A stretch of DNA of 64,000 bases from Halogeometricum sp. S1BR25-6 (lineage in GTDB: Archaea > Halobacteriota > Halobacteria > Halobacteriales > Haloferacaceae). Within the stretch, counting starts at the first letter, position 1. Every line of letters starts with the position of its first letter. A program made the translations under genes and the position numbers. The stretch is taken from assembly GCF_031624495.1 (NCBI RefSeq), contig NZ_JAMQOP010000003.1, forward strand, positions 372,001-436,000. Reading direction: 5' to 3'. This document shows, one piece after another, positions 1 to 8,486 of this stretch. The notes beneath the pieces were generated by a model, which was not told the origin of the DNA, made no database searches, and worked only from the letters and a program-made list of their open reading frames with translations.

Positions 1-411
1 TAACGACCTACGCTAACTACCGGCTCACGCCGGCTCTCGACTTTCTTTCACTTTTTCGCGACGCTTCGACCCGAGAGCGACGGCGACGGTAGTCGCTCCG
101 AGTAGCGCATCTGACCTCGTACCGGAGGCAGCCTCACACCGTTCGACGTGACGAGCGAGATGTGATTCTTACCACAGTCACCCAACGAACTTTGAAATCG
201 AGCGGTACCGAGAAACGGATGGACAGATAATCGAGGATGCGACGGTTCGGCCGCCGGTGACGAAACATGATTGTCGACCACAGTCACAGCACTTCCTTCG
301 TCAAGCGCCCTGGTGGCGGCCGAACAACTTCGAGCGAGGTGTTTACCGAGATGAGAGAACCGGGACGGGGCTACGGCTCACTTCTTTAGAACTCGTAGTA
401 CCGTTCCGCGT
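1..411. other. Gene-free left edge with terminator-like hairpin
   Basis: No convincing coding sequence is seen here. A short inverted repeat at 20-33 (CCGGC, four-base loop, GCCGG) is followed on the plus strand by a T-rich stretch around 41-57, which looks like a terminator for a plus-strand gene ending just left of the window. The rest lies downstream of the glycosyltransferase that ends at 412 on the minus strand. Confidence 0.4.
20..57 (+). terminator. Hairpin plus T-rich tract
   Basis: Perfect 5-bp GC-only stem at 20-33 with loop TCAC, followed by a pyrimidine and T-rich run. It may terminate a gene lying outside the window. Inference from structure only. Confidence 0.35.
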
Positions 412-1503
412 TCAGCGTTGGGCGACGTTCGCTCGGTCGGCCGGCCGGCCGAGCAGTCGGGCGTACAGCGAGACGAGTTCGTCGGCGACGCCGCTCCACG
501 CGTAATCCGCCTCGACGCGGCGACGGCTCTCGGTGCCCATCCGGGCCGCCGTCTCCGAGTCCCGAAGGATATCCGCCATCGCGGAGACGAGGTCCTCCAC
601 GTCACCCGGTCGGACGACGGCACCGTTGGCTTCGTCGACGACCGAGGCGATGCTGCCGACGTCCGTCGAGACGACCGCGTTACCACCCGCCATCGCCTCT
701 AAGATAGCGATCGGAAGACCCTCCGCGTAGGTCGGGAGGACGTACACCGACGCGTCGCTCAGGAGGTCCCGCTTCTCGGCTTCGGTCACGTAGCCGACGT
801 ACTCGGCGTCGTCGTACTCGGCCGCGAGGGTCTCGGCGTGAGACGAGAGCGGACCGGAGCCGGCGACCGTGGTGCGGAAGTCGAAGCCACGATCGTACAA
901 CTCCGAGACCGCCGCCGCGAACTCGGCGATACCCTTCCGCTCGACGTGACTCGAAACGAAGACGACGTGCTGTGGGTCCGCGGCGGTGCCGGGGTCATAC
1001 TCGTCGGGGACCACCGCGTTCGGCAGAACGACCAGTTTCGAGTCGTCGACGCGAACGGAGAGCGTCTCGCGCCAGTACTCCGAGAGGACGACGACGGCGT
1101 CGCAAGCGTCGAAGACGAGCGACTGGAGAGCGGCGACGGGGCCGGACGCCTCTGCGACGAACTCGTCGAACGAAGAGCCGTGGACGTGAAGCACGACGGG
1201 CACGTCCCAGCGACGCGAGGCGAAGAGAACGTACGCCGAGGAGAGATAAAAGGAGAGATAGTGGGAGGTGTGGACGTGGACGACGTCGGGTGGAGATTCG
1301 CGGGCGAACCGAACCCAGTCGGCGACGGCGTGGAGGCCGCCGCGGGCGAGACTCAGCGGTCCGTCAGCCGACGGCGTCTTGGAGTTGAACAGTCGGACCG
1401 AGAGCCTATCGTCGAGGTGGCGCAGTTGTTCGGAGATATACCGACCGATGCCGCCGTCCTTCCCGCCCGTCGGCCCCACGACCAGCAGGTCGATGTCGTC
1501 CAT
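412..1503 (-). CDS. GT4-family glycosyltransferase
   Basis: A 363-residue GT-B fold glycosyltransferase of family GT4, the usual length for the family. The N-terminal domain has the glycine-rich loop VVGPTGGKDGGIGRYISEQL at residues 8-27. The C-terminal nucleotide-sugar domain has the EX7E motif, E261 to E269, in EGLPIAILEAMAGG. No signal peptide or membrane segment is seen, so it probably acts on the cytoplasmic side of the membrane, adding a sugar from a nucleotide donor to a lipid-linked glycan. Donor and acceptor cannot be told from sequence. It is the first member of the glycan island and is divergent from the AAC(3)-like gene at 1694. Confidence 0.9.
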   Translation of the reverse strand: MDDIDLLVVGPTGGKDGGIGRYISEQLRHLDDRLSVRLFNSKTPSADGPLSLARGGLHAVADWVRFARESPPDVVHVHTSHYLSFYLSSAYVLFASRRWDVPVVLHVHGSSFDEFVAEASGPVAALQSLVFDACDAVVVLSEYWRETLSVRVDDSKLVVLPNAVVPDEYDPGTAADPQHVVFVSSHVERKGIAEFAAAVSELYDRGFDFRTTVAGSGPLSSHAETLAAEYDDAEYVGYVTEAEKRDLLSDASVYVLPTYAEGLPIAILEAMAGGNAVVSTDVGSIASVVDEANGAVVRPGDVEDLVSAMADILRDSETAARMGTESRRRVEADYAWSGVADELVSLYARLLGRPADRANVAQR

Positions 1504-1693
1504 TGCGTACGGGATAGCCGTACCGGGTGCAAAGTAACTCTACGGGTAATCGACCGAACGAGTCTCCGAGGTATTCCGAGACGACGGCGAGACGAGAAGG
1601 AACGTATACGGGCGCGCGGGGAGTTCTCGTATTCGTGAGTCGAACAGGCGCGGGGAGTTCGAACGGAGTGGACGCCGAGGAGGGTCGGACGGC

Positions 1694-2518
1694 GTGACGA
1701 CGTACGCGAACGCACCGACGCAGGCGCGTCGCGTCGGCAACCTGGTGAAACACCAGGCGCTCAAACAGGTGCGGCTTCGACGCGGCGCCTCACGGGCGTC
1801 GAAATCGGCGTTCGACGACCTGTTGGACCGACACGCCGTCGGACACGACCAAGTGTTCGTTCACGCCGGCCTCGGCGACGTGAGAGACGCGTTCGACGTC
1901 GACCCCTACCGCTTTCTGCTCGGTCGACTGGCGGAGCGATTCGAGAGCGTCGTGGCGCCGGGGTTCACCGACTACTTCACCGTCTCGGGGGTGTACCACA
2001 AGCAGTTCTCGCGGCCGAAGCACGGCGCGTTCGTCCGGCAGTTCCACGAGGACGCCGACTACCGGACGGACGACGCGATAAAGTCGTTTCTGGTGAAGGG
2101 ACCGTACCGCTTCGACGACTGCGTCCACCGCGACACCTACCACGAAGAGGGATGTTTCGCCCGACTGGTACGCGACGAGGCGCTTCTAATGAACGTCGGA
2201 ACGCCGTGGTTCACCTGCTCGCATCTCCACTACCTCGAAGCGAAGCACGATGTGCCGTACGTGGAGACGCGGACTCACGAGGGCGTCATCTATCGGACGC
2301 CCACGGAGCACGAACGGATCGAGCAGACGTACGAGACGCTGCGGTCGCCGCTGTACTCGTGGAACAAGCCGAAGATAATGCGTCGCCTTCGACGCGCCGG
2401 CGCGCTGAACACGTACGACCTGAACGGCCTCAACGTCTACGTCTCTCGACTCGACAAGGTGGAACGCGTGCTGGGTGCCGAACTCCGCGACGACCCCTAC
2501 TATCTCGTCACTCTCTGA
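1694..2518 (+). CDS. AAC(3)-fold N-acetyltransferase, probably acting on sugars
   Basis: A 274-residue protein with a GTG start. Residues 54-61 (VFVHAGLG) and 88-117 (an APGFTDYF segment running to KHGAFVRQF) resemble the acetyl-CoA and substrate-binding signatures of the aminoglycoside 3-N-acetyltransferase family. Members inside polysaccharide loci are thought to acetylate amino sugars rather than antibiotics. Here the neighbours are a GT4 on one side and a BNR-repeat protein and terpene synthase on the other, so a glycan-modifying role is more likely than resistance. The C-terminal third is less conserved. The gene converges with the next minus-strand gene across about 60 bp. Confidence 0.7.
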   Translation: MTTYANAPTQARRVGNLVKHQALKQVRLRRGASRASKSAFDDLLDRHAVGHDQVFVHAGLGDVRDAFDVDPYRFLLGRLAERFESVVAPGFTDYFTVSGVYHKQFSRPKHGAFVRQFHEDADYRTDDAIKSFLVKGPYRFDDCVHRDTYHEEGCFARLVRDEALLMNVGTPWFTCSHLHYLEAKHDVPYVETRTHEGVIYRTPTEHERIEQTYETLRSPLYSWNKPKIMRRLRRAGALNTYDLNGLNVYVSRLDKVERVLGAELRDDPYYLVTL

Positions 2519-2579
2519 GCGGTTCGTGGTATTAATGGCGTCCTAAAGCTCGAAATCGGGGAGTACAGCGAGCAGGCGT

Positions 2580-3764
2580 TCAACGGAGGAAACGCTTTGC
2601 AACGCTCCGAATCGACGGGGGTCGTCGGGAGGACGCGCGCGTCGAACCCGCGTCGACGGTGTCGGCGAGGTCCGACAGCGGTATCCGGAGCACCTGACCA
2701 TCGCGCGCGGCGGTGTTGGACGGATTTACCAGGAGACCGAGTTTCGAGTCGGCGCGAACGAAGGCGTGTGCGTCCGTCGTCGGGACCCGCGGAAGCACGT
2801 CGCCGAGGGTGCGTCGGCGTTCGAAGGAGCAGAGTTCGTGCCACGACTCGTAGCCGTCCGCGCTGGACGCGGCGAGGACGCGCACCTCCCGCGGACAGGT
2901 GTTTCGCTGCTGGTCCGCGGGGGCCGTGCTGTCGACGCCCGTCTGCGAACTCGCCGACCCGACGACGTAGTGTTCGCCGCCGTGTTCGACCGTCTCGACG
3001 TAGAACAGGACGCCGTCCGTGGCTCCGACGACGTCCGGTTCGGGACTCGGGTCCGAGAGGCGTTCGCGCGGAAGCTTGTAGATGGGTTTGTTCGCGGCGA
3101 ACGACGCGTCCTTACCCCAGAAGACGGCCTCGGGCGTGAATCCGAGTTGGACGCCCCGCCACGCCTGACTCCCGGAGCCGAGGGGTTCGTACCGCCCGTC
3201 GGCGACGACGCCGATAGAACTCTCCTCGTCCCCGTCGCCGGTATTCGCCCAGAGCATCCCTCCATGGGGGTCGGCGTAGACGCCGTGAAAGTGCCGCACG
3301 TCGTCGCGTTCGAGGAACACCGACCACGTGCGCCCGTCGTCGTCGCTGACGCGGATACGGCCCGGTTCGTCGCGGAGGGCGTACTCCGCGAGATACACGT
3401 CGCCCTCGTAGCGGCAGACGGAACTGGGCAGGAGTCCTTTCGGCGGGGACGATGGAGGAAGGTCGAGAACGTGCATCCACGAGCGACCCCCGTCTCCCGA
3501 GCGGTAGACGCGCGAACCGACGTTGGCGAGGAGCGACTCCGCGGAGAGCGCCCAGACGTTCGACGACTGGTAACGCCCCGTGACGGGAGCGAGAAACGAT
3601 TTTCCGACGGTGGAGTGCAACGCTCGGAACCGGATGCGCTTCGGAACGCCGGGCGGGTCCGGAAACCGACTCCGAACCGCCGTCCCGTCGGCGGGATTTA
3701 GCACGACGGACTCCAGACCGGACGTGCAGTACAGTGTTCCGTCGCGAACGTCCCCCAGATGCAT
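2580..3764 (-). CDS. BNR/Asp-box repeat beta-propeller-like protein
   Basis: A 394-residue protein if it starts at the ATG at 3764. The open frame runs on to 4394, but that part overlaps the terpene synthase antisense frame and has arginine-rich shadow composition, so it was excluded. Two Asp boxes (S-x-D-x-G-x-x-W) are visible, SGDGGRSW and SDDDGRTW, typical of sialidase-like propellers. No signal peptide is visible with this start, so the product seems cytoplasmic. Catalytic residues of sialidases could not be assigned. It lies 89 bp downstream of the terpene synthase on the same strand and may be cotranscribed with it. Function unknown. Confidence 0.7.
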   Translation of the reverse strand: MHLGDVRDGTLYCTSGLESVVLNPADGTAVRSRFPDPPGVPKRIRFRALHSTVGKSFLAPVTGRYQSSNVWALSAESLLANVGSRVYRSGDGGRSWMHVLDLPPSSPPKGLLPSSVCRYEGDVYLAEYALRDEPGRIRVSDDDGRTWSVFLERDDVRHFHGVYADPHGGMLWANTGDGDEESSIGVVADGRYEPLGSGSQAWRGVQLGFTPEAVFWGKDASFAANKPIYKLPRERLSDPSPEPDVVGATDGVLFYVETVEHGGEHYVVGSASSQTGVDSTAPADQQRNTCPREVRVLAASSADGYESWHELCSFERRRTLGDVLPRVPTTDAHAFVRADSKLGLLVNPSNTAARDGQVLRIPLSDLADTVDAGSTRASSRRPPSIRSVAKRFLR

Positions 3765-3853
3765 CAGTTCGGAGATGCGCCGGCGGCGGTATAACTGCTC
3801 GGTCAGATGTTTGATGTTCGACCGCCGAAAAGAGACCGCGCCGCGCGTTCGCG

Positions 3854-4831
3854 TTACTTCTGTCCGTAGCTCGAAACGTGGAACTCCATCACCGTCTTCA
3901 TCCCCCGAATCAGACAGTCCACGTCGAAGCTCTCGATGTCGAACTCGCGTTCGGAGACGGCTTCGTACCGCTCGTACCACTCGTCTTCGAACCGCTCGGC
4001 CACGCCGTTGTCCTGGATTGCCGCGATGGCCCGGTCGGGTTCGTCGTCGGCCGTGATGATGCCCTTGTCGAGGGCGTCGACGACGACACCGGCCGTGTAG
4101 TCGTCCTCGTACAGTTCGCGCTCCCAGGTCGTCACCCAGTTGCCGATACGAGCCATCCCCTGCAGTTCGAGGAGCAGTTCGCGGAGTTCCCCCAACTCCG
4201 TGCGGTCGAACGACGGCGTCCACATGATGTCGATGCCCGCGTACGGGAACATCACCATGTTGAACGGGCCGTAGTGCTGGGACTCCTCCAAGTTGGCTAT
4301 CTCGCGGTTGTCGTTGAGGACGCGCGCGTACTCCATGGCGTTGAGCGCCTGTCGCAGGTCGAACTGGAAGACGTCCAGCTGCTCCTCGTAGCACGGAGCC
4401 TGGGTTAATCGGCTATTAACCTCGTTCCAGAGCGTCTCGGCGAACTCCAGAATCTCCGTGTCGACACCGGGGGCGTCGTAGCGAACCGACTCGGGCGCGT
4501 ACGGAAGGCGGCGCGCCTGTTCGAACGTCTCGCGGTCGCCGAAGTGGTCCGCCAAGTCGTCGAGGACGGTGATGTACATCGTCAGCATCGTCTTCGTCGT
4601 CTTGACCTCCTCCATCACGTCCGACGGGACGCACGGAAGCGTGAACGCGTCGAACAGGCGGTGGATCCACTGCCAGAGGAATACGTCGCGGCCCCCCACA
4701 GTTCGGTCGTACTCGTCCGAGAGTTCGCGGACGCGCGGCGGTAGTTCGGTCTGTCTAACGGCTTCGATACAGTCTGCGGGAGTCCCCCCAAGGATCCCAT
4801 CCGAGTGCTGGTATGCTGCTCTCCCCGACAT
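3854..4831 (-). CDS. Putative class I terpene synthase (terpene cyclase)
   Basis: A 325-residue all-helical protein of the usual length for microbial class I terpene synthases. The aspartate-rich metal motif DDLAD is at residues 91-95, and an NSE-type triad is at N231, T235, E239 (NWVTTWERE), about 140 residues later as the family requires. A squalene or phytoene synthase would show two aspartate-rich motifs, which are not seen. The expected reaction is Mg-dependent ionisation and cyclisation of a prenyl diphosphate; the product is unknown. A TATA-like TTAATA at 4856-4861 lies 25-30 bp upstream, fitting a leaderless transcript. The gene is divergent from a Bat-family regulator. Class I terpene synthases are seldom described in archaea, so this needs an HMM check. 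Confidence 0.7.
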   Translation of the reverse strand: MSGRAAYQHSDGILGGTPADCIEAVRQTELPPRVRELSDEYDRTVGGRDVFLWQWIHRLFDAFTLPCVPSDVMEEVKTTKTMLTMYITVLDDLADHFGDRETFEQARRLPYAPESVRYDAPGVDTEILEFAETLWNEVNSRLTQAPCYEEQLDVFQFDLRQALNAMEYARVLNDNREIANLEESQHYGPFNMVMFPYAGIDIMWTPSFDRTELGELRELLLELQGMARIGNWVTTWERELYEDDYTAGVVVDALDKGIITADDEPDRAIAAIQDNGVAERFEDEWYERYEAVSEREFDIESFDVDCLIRGMKTVMEFHVSSYGQK

Positions 4832-5019
4832 ACTCCGATTAACAGAGTACTAACGTATTAATCTTCCTCCTTAATCTTACTATTTTGTATACATTCAAGA
4901 TAATATGAACATTATAGCTGCACAAATTGCCGCATACTGCCCGTACATTCATATATTTGTGAATTTTTTGCCCTCGTCGACACGACCACTTATTGTCGGC
5001 CGCGCGCTACCTGCGTCCC
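4832..5019. promoter_or_regulatory. AT-rich divergent intergenic region, terpene synthase/Bat regulator
   Basis: A 188-bp spacer far more AT-rich than the flanking genes. It carries a TATA-like box for each gene (4856-4861 for the minus gene, 4990-4994 for the plus gene). The octamer TACATTCA occurs twice in direct orientation, at 4890-4897 and 4944-4951, 54 bp apart. These could be activator sites for the divergently encoded regulator, but no known Bat binding site was recognised. Confidence 0.5.
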
Positions 5020-7869
5020 ATGACCGCCGAGTCGACTGCGACCCAGTCCGCGGTGCGAGTCCGTCTCCTCGGCGACGGCGCCTCCGCGTCGGACGTCCGG
5101 AGTCTCCTTCGCGACGACGAACGCGTCTCGCTGCTACCCACGTCCGGAGAGGGCGAGACACGGGCAGGCGCGAGTACGAACGAAGACGCTGACGCGGACT
5201 GTCTCGTCTGTACGACCGTCGACGCCATCCCGACCAGGGGATTCGGTCCCGCTCCGGTCGTCGTCGTCCTTCCGAACCCGGACGACGAGTCGGTAAGCAC
5301 CGCCTACCGCGCGGGCGCGACAGACGTGCTCGCCCCCACCGAGTCGCTCCCGGCGCAGGTCGCGTGGCTCTCGGGTGCCGACGAACTCGATGGCGAGGGC
5401 GGAAAGTCGGCGGCGACGCTCGTCGAGAGCGCGAACGCATTCGACGACGCCGCGTGCGTTCTCGACCGGCGCTGGCGAGTCGGAGCGGCGACCGACGCGT
5501 TCGCCGAACTCGTGGGGGAGCACCCGGCGGATGCGAGCGCCGACGGGGAATCTGAGTCCGACCATCCGTCCGAGGACCCCGGCGCCAACGCGGACACCGA
5601 GACGCACTTGTGGTCCGACTATCCGTCCCTGCGCGCGGTGGGAGCGTCGTGTTGGGAGGCGGTGCTGTCCGGGGAGACGACGGTGTTCGAGGAGACGCTT
5701 CCCGACGGGCGGCGCGTGTCGGGGCAGGCCGTCCCTCTGCCCGACGGCGTCGCGCTCCGATTCCGCGACGTCACCGAGGAGACGGAGACGCGGGAGTCGC
5801 TGGACCGCTACGAACGCATCCTGGAGACCATCGACGACGGCATCTACATCCTCGACGAGAACTTCCTCATCACGGAAGTCAACGACGCCGTCACGCAGAT
5901 GACGGGGTACGACCGCGAGGAACTGGTCGGCTCGCACTCGACGATGCTCGCGGACGAGTCGGTCATCGTGGAGGCCAGCGCCCTCATCCAGGAGATACTG
6001 ATGGGCGAGCGGTCGGACGGCCGTCTCGACGTCGAGTTGCAGACGGCGGACGGGAGCACGCTACCCGTCGAGACGCGCTTCTCCGCGCTCTCGTTCAACG
6101 ACGGCTCCCACGGAATGGTGGGGGTTATCCGCGACATCACGGACAGAAAGCGGTACGAGAAGACGCTGACGTCGCTGAACCGGTCGGCGCACGAACTGTT
6201 CGAGTCGCAGACCAAACCCGACGTGGGCGAGACGGTGCTGAACACGGCGACGGAGATTCTCGAACTGGAGTCGGTCGTCGTCTACCTGTACGACGAGGAA
6301 GCGGGGGCGCTCCGACCGGTAGCGTGGGAGGGCGAAGGGACGCCCACGCGCATCGGACCGGGCGACGGCGCGCTGTGGACGTGTTTCGCGGAACACGAGT
6401 CGATAGCGCTCGGAACGGTCGAGACGACGCTCGACGAGTGGGACGAACTCGCCCCCGCGGACGTCCCGGAGTTATCGAACGGCGAGAGCGTCGTGATTCC
6501 GCTCGGCGAACACGGCGTGTTGGCGACGGTATCCTCGGGGGAAGACTCCCCGCGCGGGCAGTCGACCCTGACGCACCTCCTGGCCGCGAACGCCGAAGCG
6601 GCGCTCGACCGCGTGGCTCGGTCGGTCGAACTCGAACGTCGGAGGGGAGAGCTCTCTCAGCGGAACGAGGAACTGACCAGCCTCAACCGCTTCAACGAAC
6701 TCCTTCGGGAGGTGAACCGCGTTCTCGTCGAGGCGGACTCCCGCGAGGCCATCGAGAAGGCGGTGTGCGAGCAGTTGGTGGACGGACCCTCCATCGCGTT
6801 CGCGTGGGTCGGCACGTACGACCGCGTCTCCGAGTCTATCGTCCCGCGCGCGTGGGCGGGCGCCGAACGCGGCTACCTCGACTGCCTGACGGACGACCCC
6901 GAGTCGTTCGAGGTCGAACCGAGCGTGCGGACCATCCAGAACGGCGAGACGACCGTCGTCGACAACGCCGGCCAGCGAATTCAGGAGTACCGGTGGCGGC
7001 GCGACGCCTTGGACAGGGGGTTCGTCTCCGTCGCCAGCTTTCCGCTGACGTACGGCGAGTTCGGCTACGGCGCCCTGACCGTCTACGCGACCGAACCGAA
7101 CGCGTTCGACGAACGGACGAGGCTCATGTTCGAGGAACTCGGCGTCACGACGGCGAACGCCATCAACGGCGCGGAGGCGAAGGAGTCGCTGCACACCGAG
7201 TCGCTCATCGAACTCGACATCCGAATCACTAGTCCTAACGCCCCGCTGCTCCGCATCTCGCAGGCCTTCGGGGGGCAGATCGAACTGGAGGGGACGGTGC
7301 CGCAGCCATCGGGGTCGTCGCTGCTGTACCTGACGGTGAAAGGGTCCGACGCCGACATCGAATCCCTGTCGTCGCTGACGGTGGTCGAACGGGTGCGGAA
7401 GGTCGTCGAACGGGACGACGAGACGCTGGTGGAAGTGCAGTTGGCCGCCGAGGCGCTCCCGTCTCGGCTCGCGGACCTCGGTGCCGTCGTCCGCACGCTC
7501 AGTTCGACGCCCGACGCCCTCGACGTCGTCGTCGAACTCGCTCCGGGGTCGGACGTGCGCGAGTTCGTCGAACTTCTGCAGGAGCAGTACCCCGGAACCG
7601 AACTGAGCGCCAAGCGGACCCGCGAGCGGTCGATAGAGACCCAACAGTCTTTCCGCGCCGGATTGAGGGAGGCGTTGACCGACCGGCAGTTCGAGGCGCT
7701 GCGTACCGCCTACTTCTCGGGGTACTTCGACTGGCCCCGCGAACGGACGGCGAGCGACCTCGCGGAGTCGCTGGGTGTCGCACAACCCACATTTGCGCGG
7801 CACCTCCGTGTCGCCGAACGGAAACTCCTCGACAACCTGCTGTCGGACGAACAGCGAAGGCGTCGGTGA
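5020..7869 (+). CDS. Bat-family PAS/GAF sensor and HTH_10 transcription regulator
   Basis: A 949-residue regulator. In order: a degenerate receiver-like domain (about 8-115, no clear phospho-Asp), a divergent PAS with an acidic insertion (about 130-240), a canonical PAS (about 263-375), GAF (about 383-530), a second GAF (about 552-715), the Bat-specific domain (about 726-863) and a C-terminal HTH_10 (about 880-943, around YFDWPRERTASDLAESLGV). In Halobacterium the family founder Bat activates bacterio-opsin and carotenoid genes in response to low oxygen and light. The ATG at 5020 is preferred to the in-frame TTG at 4993 because a TATTG element lies 26-30 bp upstream. The divergent terpene synthase is an attractive target. 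Confidence 0.88.
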   Translation: MTAESTATQSAVRVRLLGDGASASDVRSLLRDDERVSLLPTSGEGETRAGASTNEDADADCLVCTTVDAIPTRGFGPAPVVVVLPNPDDESVSTAYRAGATDVLAPTESLPAQVAWLSGADELDGEGGKSAATLVESANAFDDAACVLDRRWRVGAATDAFAELVGEHPADASADGESESDHPSEDPGANADTETHLWSDYPSLRAVGASCWEAVLSGETTVFEETLPDGRRVSGQAVPLPDGVALRFRDVTEETETRESLDRYERILETIDDGIYILDENFLITEVNDAVTQMTGYDREELVGSHSTMLADESVIVEASALIQEILMGERSDGRLDVELQTADGSTLPVETRFSALSFNDGSHGMVGVIRDITDRKRYEKTLTSLNRSAHELFESQTKPDVGETVLNTATEILELESVVVYLYDEEAGALRPVAWEGEGTPTRIGPGDGALWTCFAEHESIALGTVETTLDEWDELAPADVPELSNGESVVIPLGEHGVLATVSSGEDSPRGQSTLTHLLAANAEAALDRVARSVELERRRGELSQRNEELTSLNRFNELLREVNRVLVEADSREAIEKAVCEQLVDGPSIAFAWVGTYDRVSESIVPRAWAGAERGYLDCLTDDPESFEVEPSVRTIQNGETTVVDNAGQRIQEYRWRRDALDRGFVSVASFPLTYGEFGYGALTVYATEPNAFDERTRLMFEELGVTTANAINGAEAKESLHTESLIELDIRITSPNAPLLRISQAFGGQIELEGTVPQPSGSSLLYLTVKGSDADIESLSSLTVVERVRKVVERDDETLVEVQLAAEALPSRLADLGAVVRTLSSTPDALDVVVELAPGSDVREFVELLQEQYPGTELSAKRTRERSIETQQSFRAGLREALTDRQFEALRTAYFSGYFDWPRERTASDLAESLGVAQPTFARHLRVAERKLLDNLLSDEQRRRR

Positions 7870-8025
7870 ATCTCTCTCGAAAGCGATGTCGTTTTTCTAC
7901 ATTCCGGGAGTCCCACGGAAAGAGGTTTGGTAACTCGGCTCTAGCTATCTATATAGCCTTCGTTTGGCCGCACCACTAACAGCATAGTTGCAATCGACTT
8001 ATGCCGATAGGACAGTGGCAGAAGT

Positions 8026-8316
8026 ATGAATCAGATGGGGAAGAACGACGGTGCGATGGTGGACGAGGAACTCGACTGGAAGATCGTGAGCGCGGTGGCC
8101 GAGGAGAAAGGCGTCGAACCGCTGGAACTCGACGAGCGACTGTACGACGTTGTCGACCTCGACGCGGTCAAGGAACTGTTCGTGGGGATGCCGAACCGCG
8201 CGGCGTTAGTCGAGGGACACGTGACGTTCACGCTCGCCGGGTGCGAAGTCGTCGTCGACCAAGCGTGGAACGTCGACGTCACGGCCGCCCCGTCACCCAA
8301 CGTCGCCGCCGACTGA
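8026..8316 (+). CDS. HalOD1 output-domain protein
   Basis: A 96-residue stand-alone HalOD1 domain: the ELDWKIVSAVAEEKGVEPLE start, the ERLYDVVDLDAVKELF middle and the terminal strand pair VTFTLAGCEVVV are typical. HalOD1 is thought to be an output module in haloarchaeal signalling, and short free-standing copies are common; the mechanism is not known. A TATCTATATAG element at 7946-7956 and a second weak box near 7982 could serve as promoter. The gene follows the Bat-like regulator on the same strand but is separated by 156 bp. A second copy lies at 53496. Confidence 0.8.
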   Translation: MNQMGKNDGAMVDEELDWKIVSAVAEEKGVEPLELDERLYDVVDLDAVKELFVGMPNRAALVEGHVTFTLAGCEVVVDQAWNVDVTAAPSPNVAAD

Positions 8317-8365
8317 ACGGGCGGCCGGACGACGAACGAGTCGCTGCCTACCGACTCGACGCGGA

Positions 8366-8393
8366 CGGACCCGGTTCGGGGGGACCGGGTCCG
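8366..8393. terminator. Strong GC hairpin between convergent genes
   Basis: Perfect 10-bp arms CGGACCCGGT (8366-8375) and ACCGGGTCCG (8384-8393) with an 8-base loop TCGGGGGG. It sits between the convergent HalOD1 and DedA genes, where a bidirectional terminator would be expected. No T-tract adjoins it. Confidence 0.5.
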
Positions 8394-8486
8394 ACGACTC
8401 TTCTCTCGGGAATCGATACCGCGAGCGACGCGGCCCCGCCGCGCCCGTCGTAGTCCATCGTTTGCCCGCGACGGCCGTGACGCCCG

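Noticed and set aside
1694-2518. Antibiotic resistance gene call for the AAC(3)-like protein
   Set aside because: Context is glycan synthesis and haloarchaea are not natural aminoglycoside targets; sugar acetylation is the more economical reading.
3765-4394. N-terminal extension of the BNR-protein frame to 604 residues
   Set aside because: This part lies opposite the terpene synthase in another frame, is very rich in Arg/Gly/His and has no family pattern; the ATG at 3764 is preferred.
5134-7803. Long minus-strand frames opposite the Bat-like regulator
   Set aside because: They are antisense shadows; the plus-strand frame has clear PAS, GAF and HTH_10 domains.
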